Source: Fragum whitleyi | Taxonomy: Eukaryota > Mollusca > Bivalvia > Cardiida > Cardiidae | Direction of reading: 5' to 3' | Length of the DNA: 64,000 nucleotides | NCBI GenBank assembly: GCA_948146395.1 | Contig: OX411543.1 | Location: 50,568,517 to 50,632,516 of the forward strand | In this document: positions 11,413 through 24,752 of the stretch, piece by piece | Position numbering within the stretch: position 1 is the stretch's first letter | How the letters are laid out: each line of letters opens with the position of its first letter | Made by a program: the position numbers and the translations under genes | Notes under the pieces: model-generated | Database searches by the model: none | What the model saw: only the letters and a program-made list of their open reading frames with translations | What the model was told of the DNA's origin: nothing

Positions 11413-13424
11413 CGGAAAACATTGACGTCCCATGTACACCAGTTAAATTTTTTTATCTAACAAACGCTTAGCATAGAATAGATTTTGAAAAAAAGAGAAA
11501 AACAACATAAAATTTCAAATTGGACAAAATTGAGAACTCTGCATGTAAACGGTTTTTCGATGGCATAATGTTTTGAAAGATATTTAATTGCAGGTATTGC
11601 AGCGATTCATAGAAAAAATAGAGATTTTTTTGCAAATGAGCTTTGACGCGACGTCACGTTGAAACGGTCCTTTAATAAGATTATGGCAACTTTTGAGAAA
11701 TATTTAACGTGAACATTTTAAAGAAAGATCTTTTCTCTTTTGAAAATCTCCATTTAACGGAGCTCTTAGATTGTCTCATTTGCGTGATGTTGGACATTTA
11801 ATACAAACATTTAAGCGTACATGTACCCATTTTATCATTAAGTCATGATTCATATTAGATATTTAGACTTAATGAATCTTGAAAAGAAGAACTAGAATTA
11901 ATTTTATAATTATCAAATGCAGCCCTTACGGATCTGAAATGTTTCCTTTGTATTTTGCTTAAATGGCCATTCAATCCCACTGAAAAGTTTTCATTATCTT
12001 TTTGAAATTTATTCCCCGACTTATACAAGTTCAATAAGATCTTTTTTATCTACATAAACATGCAGTTTTCCTTGTACCTTATTGCTTGACATGCTACAAA
12101 CAAAATTCGTGTTGCGTCGTTATGGGTTAGTGGGAGTGTAAGATTTAGATTTAAAAATAAGACAAATAAGCACTTGTATGATATTTTCAATGATTTAACA
12201 AGTTCATTGTGTGCATACATTGAAAATCCTTTACAGACACAAAATTCAATAAGAAGATTACCTGACTGTCTAAATCTACTAGAGGCCTTTTCTAAGCGTA
12301 TAGCAAAGACTCTGGTCAGACTGTGCGAATGCACAGACTGGCCAGGAGCTTAGCTTTGTGTACATGTGAAGTTTGTGGAAATGTCACGCTCATGCTCAAA
12401 CGATTAAATACCTTTTGAAGGAAGGAAATTGTTCATTCTAGGAATCCCCTTGTTCAAAATAGTAATAATTTAGTTCCGTAATCGATATTCGATAATATTC
12501 GATACGCATTGATTATCGATTGGGAAGGAATAGAGAAGGTAAGATATTAACATAAATAGTTTCTTTAGAGGATTCAAATATGATTTAACACCCTTGACTC
12601 TTTTACGCTAAGAGGGATTATCTCGGAACTCAATAGACAAATTATTTGAAAAAAAAAAGTGGTTTGATCGAGTAGGTGTTGACTAGAACGCGTATTTCAT
12701 AAATTATTATGTTAGAAATTAGAATACCGTAATCCGTTTTGATTCAGAAAATCGGCTTGTTACAAAAATTGACGATCCTGGTCAGTCTGTGCAGTCCGCG
12801 CTGTCCGACCGGGGTTGACTCTTTTCCGACAAACCAAAGATTCCCTTTACGCCCGACGCGTTACACTTTATTTACTTTATTTACGCGCTTATTTTGTGTT
12901 CTCCGGTTGTTCTTCAAACCGAATTTCAGCGGGGCTTGTCCTGAGCATTACACTCCAAAAATAATAGATTGATTTTAAGATAGAAAGGTGCTAATATTTT
13001 CCGTAAAATAAAGCGTAGTTTGATCATAACTTCAATTGGTTGCGGAGACGCAGATTAGAGTCAACTACGACAGAATCGGTGAATTGTGTCAAGTAGGGTG
13101 TAGGTCAAATGATTTAAACTAATGACGAACGAAGGTCTGGTAATTTAAAGTTGATAAAAGGACGTGGAAGTGATCAGCGCTTTTATAGTATAAATCTTTA
13201 TTCATACCTCGCGAATGAGACCACAGCCATAGATTATTTCGGAGATTTCCAATTAACAGTTACAAAATTTGATTTTATGCCAAAATTTTTACGCCTATCT
13301 CTCAATAAATGCAAGTATAACTTACACACAACTGATGTCTAATAACCCTCCAATTTCTTTCAAATATGAAGCCTTTATTCCCAAATTTAACTTACAACGT
13401 GTTCTCAAAGACGACATGTATTAA
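11413..13424. other. mostly featureless; one hairpin related to 343-589
   Basis: At 12296-12400, AAGACTCTGGTCAGACTGTG faces GCACAGACTGGCCAGGAGCT and is followed by GTGGAAATGTCACGC, as in the MITE at 343-589. This is a truncated copy. No other feature is supported. Confidence 0.45.
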
Positions 13425-14731
13425 AATCAAAGTGCTGTCAGCACTGTAAATCGTACATCATTGAGAGGCTGGGATAGTGCAATAGTTCGCCAATCAAAAG
13501 GGCTCAAATTTGGACAATAAAAGTTGGTAAAATCTTTAAATTTGTGAGTTTTTTGTCTTAACACTCCATCTTTCCGAGGACATCGCGAGCTCATCCAACC
13601 TCTCGGGTCCGATTTTGAAAGTTTGCTGATTCGATAGCCCTCTGCTAGTCTAAATTATTTCCTAGCAGATTTTTACGTTGTTATAATGAGCACGCGCCAA
13701 GCTAAAAGCTTGTCTGTTAATATTATTCCTCTCTCTATAGAGTTTAAAAGCCTGTTTAGCAACAAACATTTTTCATTAAACTATTTACAATTTTGATTAC
13801 CAACATGTTTGTTTTTCAAGCATTGGGTTTTTTCCAAATACTGTAAATGCATTTTCCCTCAAGAAACACGTGAAATCGCCAACTATGTTATTTATATCTT
13901 TGATTTCTGACCAATCGATTAAATCTAGCAGCACTCTATGATTATTCATGAGTTGTTCTAAAAATAGATCGCTCTTACTGCTATCCTATATCAGTTTATC
14001 GTATGTTTTTGTCGGTTTATTTGTTGTTGAATAATTTTTCTTCATACTCAAATTTGAATTTAATGAAAATAGGATTGGAGCGTGATCAGAGTGCTCATTG
14101 AAATCAAATATTTCAAAATTACAAAATTATTTCTATTTGTTAACACATGCGAAAAAAAAAGTAAACTTCCCACGCTCCCTGTTTGAGTGCAGACGACTAT
14201 TGACTAATGACAAACAAGTTAATTGACACATTTCGAGCAGACGATGTCCATTTGCATCTACATACCAGGTGGTCTGAATTTACGCGTGGGTTTTGACCGA
14301 GTGATAATCATAACAGAATTTGATTGGTTGTCAGCCCTACAACTGGTAAATGACCGTTCGAGAAAGTTCAGAGCAGTAATATTGTAAGTACTACAAATTA
14401 ATTATACAGTTAACCTATTGTACGTTTCAACTCCTTTACTCAACCGAAAATCTTGTTATAAACACTGAAAATACTAACTGGTAATTACTAAAAGCGAAAA
14501 TTATATCAAATTTTGTATTAGCCTCTTCTATATTTGTCGAAAAGTAAATAAGGTATAAACAAAGTTTGTAGATTGTGACTGAAAAGGCCGTTTCTTCGGT
14601 GTTTGAAAACACATAATTTGGTTTGAACACATTGCTCAGAAGATAATGGTAAAAATGTAGTGGGTCAAACAGACTGGATTTTTTGGAAAACGGTAGATAT
14701 AAATCTACTGCTTCGCAGTACGATTTAAAAA
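13425..14731 (+). mobile_element. family D 1.3-kb element with hairpin ends, copy 1
   Basis: The left end carries AGTGCTGTCAGCACT (13431-13445), a 7-bp palindrome with a 1-nt loop. The right end carries TACTGCTTCGCAGTA (14706-14720), a 6-bp stem with a TTC loop. The whole block recurs in inverted orientation at 56783-58080 with very few differences. A 64-codon open frame lies at 14436-14630 on the minus strand, but it begins with GTG and has no internal Met, so I do not call a gene. Terminal hairpins without terminal inverted repeats point away from cut-and-paste MITEs and perhaps towards a Helitron-like mechanism. This is not proven. Confidence 0.75.
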
Positions 14732-17264
14732 TGATGCCTCTGTCGACAATCGGAATTTCAAACGGGGTTACTGTAAACGACAGATCAGTATTATTTGTGA
14801 TTGCCCTCGTCGATAGACATGCGTTAATTTGACAAAGATTGCAAATACTATTTTTACACGTTCCTTAAATCATAATCAAAGCATGTTCCTCATATTAAGT
14901 ACCATACACACTCGTGTACTAAATGCGTGATTGCTTTACATATAACTCTATTAATCAACTGTTATTAGTAAGTATGTTTTAGTTTTTTCTATGAGTAGAA
15001 AGGTAGTTGTTTTAAAGTAAAATAAGAAAGATCTTGCTATTCATACCTTATTTCTATATAATGTACGGATTGACGCAGAACTAATTAAAGCTTATCATTA
15101 TGATTTCAGGAATGTCTAACTATAGCATATTCTTGTTACATATCCCGTATTCTGTTTAATGTTTAAAATGAGAAAACACCTTATGTGATTGAAACTGACA
15201 ATTTTCATTAAGATAAGGGTTGAAATAATACTTACTTATTCTTCTTCTCTTTCTTTTTTTTTTCTCTTTCTTCTTCGTTTTTTGTGTGTTTGTATTGTTT
15301 AAAGTCCAGAAAGCTTCATGATGAGCAAATGGGTTTACACTCATTCTCACGATAATTGGGATTTTAGTACACATTTTTAATTGCCTTTAATATATTTTAT
15401 GTGATCATTTGGTGCTAAATTTGATAGACCGCCATGAATTTAGTTTATGCACATTAAGAAAATGATCGTTGTTGATGTTTCGGGGACAAGAGGCGTGTTT
15501 ATACACGTGCATTTTGTAATACTCGATGCTGTCGCTTTTTCATTTGACATTTTTTGCTAGTACATTAAGCCGAGATGCCTATTTTTCAGAACTAAGATAT
15601 TCTTTCAAACCAATCGTAAACATGTCCTTTACATCTAGAAACCGCGATACTAGATTTTTAGTAAGTTCCACAACAAAATCATTATGTATGAGAGCATCAA
15701 ACCATGTAACATAACCAGTAAAAACAATTATCACTGAGAAATATTGCATACAACGTTCAGAGTGTTAACTATGCTGTAAAGCGGTGCATTTTGTTATCAT
15801 CGAGACCGTAATATTCGATACCAAATTTTACTGACTACGAAAATCTTCAACCATAACATATAAACCGGATATCCATTCTTATGGCACCTAAATATACAAA
15901 ACATCAAATTAAATGACCATGCTTCCAAATGCTGCAAGACTAACTTTTTGTTAACTTCGAGAACATGTCTATATGTTTCATTGTACTTGGTGGTTCACGC
16001 TGGTGGAGTGATCTCACTTGAATTTACCTCCAGAGGTCGTTGTATGGTAACAGTAGATCTTAAAGAAAATATAATGCGGCTTGAAAATGGCATTTGAAAA
16101 TCAAAGTGTAAGTAGGCCTAAATGAAAAATCTATCTTTAAAGATGTCTCTAACCGACACACATTTTAATATCGGTGAAAAATCCGTTTCTTGAAAGGGAA
16201 TAGAACTATAAAACTATCAATGTGCAGAAAAAACCTTATCTTGTATAAAAGAAACTAAAAACAAAAAGTGACAATACTTTTAAGTTTTTTAGTTTGATAG
16301 TACTGCGTCAAGGGCACAAACGGCGAATAATACTTCATGAAAAACACCATAAGTAGACAGTTACGCGCTGTTTAATAGCTTTTTTACCTCTCGGACGAAG
16401 TATAAGAAATCTCTCATCATTTTAGGTTGATGTTTACCTCATCTTATTGTAGTACAAATTGGAGGGGTACTATGATATTCATTTTTTTTATATTTTAGAA
16501 CCCCCAAATCCCAATTCTCGTGAGAATGAGTATTAACCCTCTTAGGACGAATATCGCCGTTCTGGCCAATATTTGTAAAACATAGTTGACCTGTCCCTCA
16601 TTATTTTCGGTAATATCTGCTATGTCATCAACAGAATTTGAATTTTTAATCAATTAGATACTGCAATTGTTGTAATTAGCTTCCCCAATTACTATTATAG
16701 AACTTCCCCAATTACTGTTATAGAACACACAGATCAAGTTCGAATACTAGCACCGTTGAATACAGTAAATTCTTCATTATTTTCTTTATTTTCAACTTTG
16801 ATTTCATTAACTGAGGGATATTTTTTTATATATATATATAATTCATTAATTATAATTTTTTGTACAGACAGTTTTTTTTATTCAAATCTGTCATTCAATA
16901 ACTTGTTCGTGGAATAAAGTTTTTTCTCATAATCTAGTTAGGGTCACGAGGTTTTCACGAGATTATCAACAAAGCATTTTCGTTTCTCTAAGGCAGCGCC
17001 CGAACAACTGATTTGAATTTTATTTCATGCTAGTACTATTATAACTATATTTCCTTTTACATTTCATGGTTTGTCGTGCATTCTGCTATTCATTTTTGTT
17101 TTCTCTTTACAGATTCTTAAACCTTTTTTATTATTGTTACTCTTTCCTCATAAGATAAAGACAGAGATCGATACAAAAGAAAAGTGACAAATGTATCTTT
17201 ACTTTTCTAAAACCGATTTTTGTGTTATGTGTAAGCTATTGAGTAAATAGAAATTACTTCATGG
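14732..17264. other. no recognisable gene; AT microsatellite
   Basis: A TATATATATATATA run lies at about 16830-16842. Two nearly identical 22-bp stretches (CTTCCCCAATTACT then TATAGAAC) occur in tandem near 16681-16725. No coding pattern was recognised. Confidence 0.5.
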
Positions 17265-17960
17265 AAACTTGGAAGGAATGTTCCATGGGTCAAGCCCTAC
17301 CGAAGTTGTTCAAATAATAAAAATATACTCTTAAATTTTGTTGCCCAAACAACAAAAATGGCGAAAATAAGAAATAAATAAAACCTTCTTCTTCCAACGT
17401 GTGTCGTCTACAATTTCTTTATACATCTTCTTCGCTTTAACCAGTGGTCCCATCTTGGTGAAACTTAGAAAGAATGTTCAATGGGTCAAGCCCTACCGAA
17501 GTTGTTCAAATAATTAAAATAAACCCTTTAATTTTGATGCCACGGCAACAACAATGGCGATAATAGGTAATTAATAAAATCGTCTGCCTTGAAACCAGAA
17601 GGCATACATTTTTTGTATTTGGTATGTAACTTTATTTAGTGCACCCCCTACCAGGTTTTTCATATCATGCCCCCGTGGTCTTTGGGCCTGTTCGTATCCC
17701 ATTAAAGAGCACCGCCTGTGGGTACCTACGCTCGGCTGTTGATTGCTGGATGATAAATAAAAATCAAAAATTAAAACGGGACATAGTTTGCCCCAAAACG
17801 CCGAGCTACATTGTACCAATAATTAGCACAAAAAGCAGAGCTAACAAAGGGCGAAAATAATAAAATTGTTCTCTGAGCCAGTAGGCAGACAACTTTCATA
17901 TTCGGTAGATAACATAAGCTAGTTGACCTCTACTAAGTTGGTTCATATCATGCATTTTGG
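17265..17960. repeat. tandem-array element, unit about 198 bp
   Basis: The core GGAATGTTCCATGGGTCAAG then CCCTACCGAAGTTGTTCAAA (about 17276) recurs at about 17473, followed in both by AATAA and an AACAA.AATGGCGA block. A third, worn unit follows from about 17570. The core resembles those of the arrays at 5376 and 39130. Confidence 0.6.
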
Positions 17961-18257
17961 ATTCAATTTGGGCTCCACCAGGGTGTATATCGCTTTTTTT
18001 GTTTACATAGAAATAACATTTCAAAAAGCATTTCACCTATATGTATCGAAGGATTCAAAAATATAGATAGGCGTGATTCTTCTTTGATATGTTTAATTTT
18101 ATGGTTACTGGTTTATGTAAATAATTCAATTTAAGGTTACAGAGCATATTCCTTGATTCACGGAAATATTTCCGATCTCCTTTGATTTTGGGAGTACGTT
18201 TACCTTCACCATTGTTACCACGTGAGAACAATCCAGTAAGATGTTAATAGCTTTTCA

Positions 18258-18905
18258 AACAAGAGGGCCTTTCTGGCCCTAAATCGCTCACCTGAGTTAA
18301 CAGTCTTAGGATCTGACCTCTTAACCTAGTTTTTAACCACACTTGACCCAATTTTGAACCAGACAGATTTTTAAAAACAATTTCAATCTGACTTATTCTC
18401 AGGATGATTGTGCAAAAGTTATGGCCTCTTGAGTGTCTACAAGGATTTTCAATTTCTGACCAATTTTCAAGTTGATTGAGCAAAAAATATGCCTTCTAGA
18501 ATGTGTACAAGGGTTTTCTTATATTTGACCCTGTGACCTCATTTTTGACCCAAAATGACCCAATTTTGAACTTGTCCGAGATTTTATCAAGAAAATCATT
18601 CTGACCAATTTTCAGGTTGATTGAGCAAAAATTATGGTTTCTAGAAGGTCTACAAGGTTTTTCTAATATTTGACCCCGTGACATCTCTTTTGACCCCACT
18701 TGACCCAATTTCGAACTTGTCCGAGAATTCATCAAGACAATCATTCTGACCAAATTTGAGGTTGATAGAGCAAAAAAATGTGGCCTCTAGAGTGTCTACA
18801 AGGTAATTGTTGACGACGCACGACACACGACGGACGACGGACGACGGACATCATGCGACCAAAAAAGCTCACATTGAGCACTTCGTGCTCAGGTGAGCTA
18901 AAAAA
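18258..18905 (-). mobile_element. tandem-array element with hairpins at both ends
   Basis: The left end is AAGAGGGCCTTTCTGGCCCT (a hairpin) followed by AATCGCTCACCTGAG, a module I know as abundant in bivalve genomes. About three units follow, with TGACCCAATTTTGAAC or close variants at about 18343, 18555 and 18700. Then come a GACGACGGACGACGG tract (18812-18850) and a closing palindrome GAGCACTTCGTGCTC inside AGCTCAC...GTGAGCT (about 18868-18900). It is non-coding. Confidence 0.75.
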
Positions 18906-19319
18906 TAATACCCACTCACGTTTAAGTTACTCTTTTTCAAGACGTGTTTCCGATGGACTACTGTGCATTTGAAAACGGCTTGATACAAGGATTCTATACA
19001 ATTTGTAGAATATCTAAATTCCGCTTTAATTACAGAATTGCTCGGTATTTTTACACATGCGTATTGAACTTTCGCACCAGAAAATATGGACAAGGCAGTG
19101 ATTCGCCTATTGTGTTTTCTCGTGGTCTAAAGGAGACAACATTTAATCGACTTTTTGTTAGACTGATAAGTGCTCCCGATACTACGTTTTAACTTGTGCC
19201 ACTTTAAACTTAGACCCTTCTGTCATGAAATCGAACTGCATGTTGTAATCGTTTAATTAGGCTGGTACACGCTGTCACTTTTAACTATTCAATAGCTTTA
19301 TTTTGCTTCTGCGGTTTTA

Positions 19320-19756
19320 CAGTTAGTTACATCGTGAAATTGACATTCAACTCAACCAAAACCATTCTAAATCGCTCACTCAGCGCTCCATTCATTCATT
19401 CCCAAACACTCACTCATACCATTCATAAACGCTCAAACCCATTGAAAAACATAGAATCAACAACGTAATTCAATATAATTTTTATAGAGAAAAATCGCGA
19501 ATTTACTGACATAATTCAAATTGTGAGCGTCTAACAGGTTCTTTAAGAACTGGGAAGTTATCTTTATAACTTGTATGCATATCTTATAAAAGGGAGGTTA
19601 TCAATATCGCTAATTTTGTTCATCCTGAACAAAATTTGCGATAATGGATTACCTCCCATTAAATTCTCTCGAAACTCGCTTCACACATTTAATCAATATC
19701 ATTCCTAAATCATTCCAAAATCATTCACCTTGTCAATTTCACGATGTTGTTAACTG
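19320..19756 (+). mobile_element. family A (CAGT) MITE copy, intact ends
   Basis: It runs from TA|CAGTTAGTTACATCGTGAAA to GATGTTGTTAACTG|TA. It contains CACTCAGCGCTCCATTCATT and the inner hairpin GAGGTTATCAATATCGCTAA...GCGATAATGGATTACCTC. This is one of the cleanest copies. Confidence 0.9.
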
Positions 19757-20250
19757 TACCAGACTAGCGGTTCAGTGAAAGGACAATAAGAAACTGTTCA
19801 TTGATATACACGTATTTTAAACATAAGAATCTAAATTCAAAAGAATAACTGAAAGTAATATAACTTTATTTTTCTCTTCAATAAGCTTTTCCGTCAATGT
19901 TATATAGATATTTGTCGGAATTTCGTTTGGTTTCTTCCATTTCTTTTTACTATCAAAATATTGATTCTTGTATCAGCATGCTTTACTCCCCAGGGGGTCA
20001 AAGGCTACTTATTCGGCGTGTGGTATCTTTGTTCCTTATTGAAAACCGACACAAGTCGATTGATTTAGTTGAACGGTTCGGGATATCGACAAAATGTACA
20101 GAGATAAGAAAAATTCGAGGGAAAAGAGGAGAAAAGAATCCAAATAAGTAAAACAATTCCTATCATTTCAAAACTATTGATCATGATCAATATAAATTGA
20201 TCATATTATTTGTAATTATTTTACCATGACGCTATTACGCCTTTGATTAA

Positions 20251-20428
20251 CCCTTTGCTGTTTAATCCCTGCTTTTTTCGTGCCTGTGATTTTTGATTAA
20301 GAAAACATTGTGGAAAAAGAAGAAATCGCCTACTGAATGTTTATTTTTCAAATTAAATCCACTTTTAATTTTTGTCTGCAAAACCTTTGAATTTGGACAG
20401 GTCCAAAATTTTGTAAAACAGGAAAGTG
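20251..20428 (+). mobile_element. TTAA-flanked (piggyBac-like) MITE, copy 1
   Basis: It is flanked by TTAA at 20247-20250 and 20429-20432. The ends are CCCTTTGCTGTTTAAT and, reverse complemented, CACTTTCCTGTTTTAC, an imperfect inverted repeat. TTAA duplication and a CCC start are typical of piggyBac-type elements. The same sequence in the opposite orientation lies at 42520-42740. There is no ORF. Confidence 0.75.
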
Positions 20429-20527
20429 TTAAATCATTTGTTGTTACTGCATTTTAGTCGCCTAACGTTATCAATCTCCATGTCCGTCACTCAGAGCTGC
20501 TCAACAGATGTTACCGGTTATAGGGAT

Positions 20528-20676
20528 GAGTGTCTTTTTCACTGCGTTTATTGGGGTATAAAGTGCAATTGCCTTAGCAGCACTCCACATGGCAAATAAC
20601 GCCCGGCGTTATGTTTAAGCCACGTGCTAAGGCAATTGCACTTTATACCCCTATTAACGCTGTGAAAAAGACACTC
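20528..20676. mobile_element. long foldback element
   Basis: Arms of about 56 nt (GAGTGTCTTTTTCACTGCGT... and its complement ...GTGAAAAAGACACTC) flank a centre that itself contains AACGCCCGGCGTT. A few mismatches are present. It is non-coding. Confidence 0.75.
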
Positions 20677-22469
20677 TGCCCTTATTATTGCAATCCTCTT
20701 GGTCTAAGAAACTATTAAAATACCCGGCTAAACATTAAAGTTTCGAGTCTACTTTCTGCGTGTATTACACCATCTATTTTTAGATCGTGTATTTTTTCTC
20801 GCTATCGAAGTTAAACGGCATAAAGTTAAACAAATGGTACACAAATAAACGACAATTTGACATTCGTAGAGGTACTTATGATCTAAACATAATTTTGACA
20901 ACTTATCTGCATTTTAAACCGAAAATATCGTGATCGGGCTTAGCTGAGAGGGTTGCTTGGTGGTCTACGTCGAATCGCTGTAAACATCGACTCAGAATCT
21001 GAACTGCATGCTTTTAATCATATATTCCCCCGAAATATTCTATTATATTAAATAGCAATATTACGATATGGAAGGGGAACGAGGGGTTTTCGAGTTCCTA
21101 AAACACAGGACATGCAGATCGAAGGTCGGGGGTTTCCCGATAGACCTATTGCATTTTCTACAGAAATAAAGTGCAATGGATTTCCCCACGTGATGCGATT
21201 TAAACCAATCAAAATTCTTTATTTTATTTGATTGCAATTATTTAATAATGATCAACATTAGGAAACCTAAACTTCGTATCTACAGCTACATTTTCGAGAA
21301 CTAATTTGTTCCTTTTTGATATAGTTGTTTGGTGTTATTTCGGATGTGTATATTTACGTAACTACACTTAGTACAATTGCACTCATTTACAATGCATTTA
21401 TTGTATTATGTTTCAATTGCGTCATCGCTATTATTTTTACATTTTATTACAAATGCAGACAATGTTCATATTGCAGCATTTAAAGAATATATGATTTGAA
21501 TTCTAATAACATCTTCAAAAGAATAAGAAAGTGTTTATTGAAGAGTGTCTTAAACTTGTTTCATTTCCATCTTGTTAATTTGACCAGCTTTGACAAGATT
21601 AATTGATTTAGAATCAAATTCTACATATCGATGAGTCGATTAAATTTCGTGAATACTGCTTGAATAAAATCTTTGGTCGCACATCGCAGATATATAATCC
21701 AAATTACTGTGCGCTTACTGTGCGCACAATGAGGACCTGAAAAATATATTGAAAAAAAAAATGGATTTAGGTTATTTATGAAAATGGCAGAAAGCGGGAT
21801 TACCCTTGATTATTTATATGTATATATATATATATCTATATTGTAAATAACGCAGCAAAAGTAAGGCAATAGTATGCCATTTATATAGGTTTAACAAAAA
21901 CAGTGTAAGAGTCTCCGTCCATTCTTTACAACATGTAATGGAATATTTCTGAACAAACTTGAAATGAAAAAAATGCTTTAACATTGACACTTGCCGAAAC
22001 ATTTTGCAATAGAATTTAAATTATATTTTTCAACCCCTTTTCGCCACCATATCACCAGATCCGTCCACCTTCAGTACTTTCAGTGCTTTGATATTTTAAT
22101 GGATCAAAATAAGGAGAGAATTTTGGCCGTCGATCCCATTATAAGACGAATCAAATGAATTAACATTGGCTCTCATGTACGTTGAACATCTACCGAAAGC
22201 AGGATATGTTACAAACTATATATATGAACGCGAAATGTAGAAAAAATGTAAAATTTTATGTCACTTATTTCCACGTATGAGGTATTGAACATTGTTATGC
22301 AATGGGTTGGTTTCATTGTTCAGACACTTATTTTTATAATTTTTTCTTCTGCTCTTACTTTAATTTTCCAGCGGATAATGTGCGACAAAGAAGAAATCTT
22401 AGGCGTCTTAAAAGTTACATTTGTAGGACTGTTTCCAACAACATGTTTCTTTCAAGTAAGTTTATTGAT
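20677..22469. other. no recognisable gene; TA microsatellite
   Basis: A TATATATATATATAT run lies near 21819-21835. Copy 2 of the 22-bp dispersed repeat is at 22071-22092. Nothing else is supported. Confidence 0.5.
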
Positions 22470-23035
22470 ATAGTTAAGAGCATCGTGAAACTGGCAGTTT
22501 GAATAATTTGAGAATGATTTCAGAGTTTAACTTATTTAGTTGGATGAGCGATTTCGGGATTATGTAAAACAAAAAAATCGCTAATTTCGACAACTTATCG
22601 ATATGTTATAATACCTCTTTAAGGTAGATCTAGTGGACCCGTAATCGATTCGCAACATTTCAAAAGTAATGAACTTAAACAATGTTTACCGAGGTTTCCT
22701 AATGATGTTCATTAGGAAACCTTGGTCAACATTGTGAAAGTTCACGGGGTCTGAAATGTTACGGAACTATTACGGGTCCACTACCTTAAAAAATATTTTT
22801 TTATTGTGTGTCTTCACGAACCAATCAGACGCTTTAAATTTTATACCAGACAATACATTCGTCGAATGATTTGATCTTTTTGAATGCAGTTACGGAGTAG
22901 TTAGAACGAATTTGGAGTGATTTTGAGCGATTTCTGAATACTTTGGGTGTTTAGATTGTGATTTGATGTGCTTCAAATAGATAGAGCTTAGCGAGCGGTT
23001 TAGAATAGTTTTAAACAACGTTTTTGCCTAGTCAA
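22470..23035 (-). mobile_element. family A (CAGT) MITE copy, split by a foldback
   Basis: In reverse orientation it begins near AGTTAAGAGCATCGTGAAAC and shows CTTATTTAGTTGGATGAGCG, then CAATCAGACGCTTTAAATTT, and finishes with GAGCGGTTTAGAATAG. The ends are worn. A 168-bp palindrome flanked by TTAA (22621-22788) interrupts it. Confidence 0.65.
22621..22788. mobile_element. TTAA-flanked foldback inside a MITE
   Basis: The left arm is GGTAGATCTAGTGGACCCGT and the right arm ends ACGGGTCCACTACC. The centre is GGTTTCCTAATGATGTTCAT / TTAGGAAACC. TTAA directly abuts both ends (about 22619-22622 and 22787-22790, within 1-2 bases), which indicates a TTAA target duplication as in piggyBac-like insertion. 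Confidence 0.75.
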
Positions 23036-23887
23036 AATGCTCCCCTATATTGTATTAATCGCCTGTTGCTCAAATTTGAGGAAATATACGTATCACTAAG
23101 GAACGGTATCGAAATTGTTTAAGACCAAAGAATTAAAAAATGGACCGTTACAGCAGAAACATATCATTCAATTAAGTTCCTTTTGTATATTATGTAGATA
23201 CTTTCTGAACTTCCAAACAGGTCATTGCATTCTTACTTTTTTCATCGAATCCCCAAAATGAATGAAACGAATCATGACTTAATTCACACCGCCATCAAGT
23301 ATACAGATGTTCATTCCTCATAAGTTCAAGATATGAATTGTTGTGCGTGGTATAGGGTTGCTCCTTAGCCAGTGGCACAATCTTGGTGACACGTAGAGAG
23401 AGAGTTCATTTTATTGATTTTCGAGAAATCTATGCATTTATCTATATATATCAACACTAAATGCCAAAACTTCATGTAATTTCATATAATTGTTGTTGAT
23501 TAAGACCCCGAGGTAATGATAATTTAATATATTACGTTTCACCAAAGCTGTGCCATGCTTAACAAGTTTAATAGCACGTACTATAATGTATTTTTGTGTA
23601 TTTTTGAAACCCTTTATCAAATGATAATCACAATATTTCTTTCCAAAAAAATGGTCACGGCAAAACTCTCCAAAATATTCATTTCTTTGGTGGTTGAAAG
23701 TAATGGGTACAGTATATAAAAGAGATAACTTTTGAATATTTCTCTAGTTATTTTCTTTTTTTCTTCTTTATTTGAATCGGAGTGAGAACCCATTCTGAAG
23801 CAAAAAACTTCACTGAGATAATGTGTATGTATACTGTTAAGGAGCTTAGTTGTACTAGTCTGACAGAAATAATTCTGTATGCGAGTA

Positions 23888-24317
23888 CAGTTAAAACAAA
23901 TTGACATTCATCTCGATCAATACCATTCCAAATCTTTCGCTCAACGTTCCATTCATTCCTTCATAACACGCACTCAAACCATTCAAAAACGCTCCAAACC
24001 AACTGAAAAAGATAGAATCAACAACGTCATTCAAGATAAATAATGCTAGGACAGAATCGCGATTTAACTGACATAGATCAATTGCAAGCGGTTTACAGGT
24101 TCTTGAAGAAATAGAAAGTTATTTATAGAACTTACATGCATATTTTATTTAAGGGAGGTAATTAATACCGCCAATTTTGTTCATTCTGAACAAAATTAGC
24201 AATATTTGATTAGCTCCCTTTAAATTCACTCAAAACTCGGTCCACACACTCATTCACTGTCATTCCAAAATCATTCCAAAATCATTCACCCTGTCAATTT
24301 CATGATGTTGTTTACTG
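23888..24317 (+). mobile_element. family A (CAGT) MITE copy
   Basis: It runs from TA|CAGTTAAAACAAATTGACAT to CATGATGTTGTTTACTG|TA. The first end lacks the ATCGTGAA block. The inner hairpin GGGAGGTAATTAATACCGCC...GCAATATTTGATTAGCTCCC is retained. Confidence 0.85.
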
Positions 24318-24649
24318 TAACTTATCTTTTTGAAAACATGAACAACAACAGCATAAACAACAATAATAACAACAGCACCACCACCTTTTTCTCTTTTACA
24401 ATTATAATTATTCTATAATTAGTAGATTCAAGCATTAGGAACAAATCAGATGCTTTAGCACTTCTAGTTTCCGTTAGTGTTTTATAACAGACTTGAGAAC
24501 AGAACTCTCAAACTACAAAAGCACTTTGTCCAATTACTGTCTGCAATTTCGTGACAAGGTGTTATATACAACACCAGCCAATGAAATTGATGAACTACAT
24601 GTTTTTAATGGACTTGAATGTCACGCTGATCGTTTGAACAGTAACGAAG

Positions 24650-24752
24650 CGTTTTGGCTGGTTTTTGAGCGTTTTTTTTAAATTGATTCGAGTGAATGGT
24701 TTAGTTCGGATTGAGTGTTAATCTGACGTTGTTACTGACTAAACTGTAACCA
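24650..24752 (-). mobile_element. worn end of a family A MITE
   Basis: GAGCGTTTTTTTTAAATTGA, GAGTGAATGGTTTAG and a final TGACTAAACTG|TA correspond in order to the far end of a reverse-oriented family A MITE. The rest of this copy is not recognisable. The remainder of 24318-25365 shows CAA/ACA-rich runs (24340-24385). Confidence 0.35.

Noticed and set aside
19897..20151. 84-codon frame ending in a Lys/Arg-rich stretch
   Set aside because: No homologous family comes to mind and there is no splice or start context. Consistent with chance.
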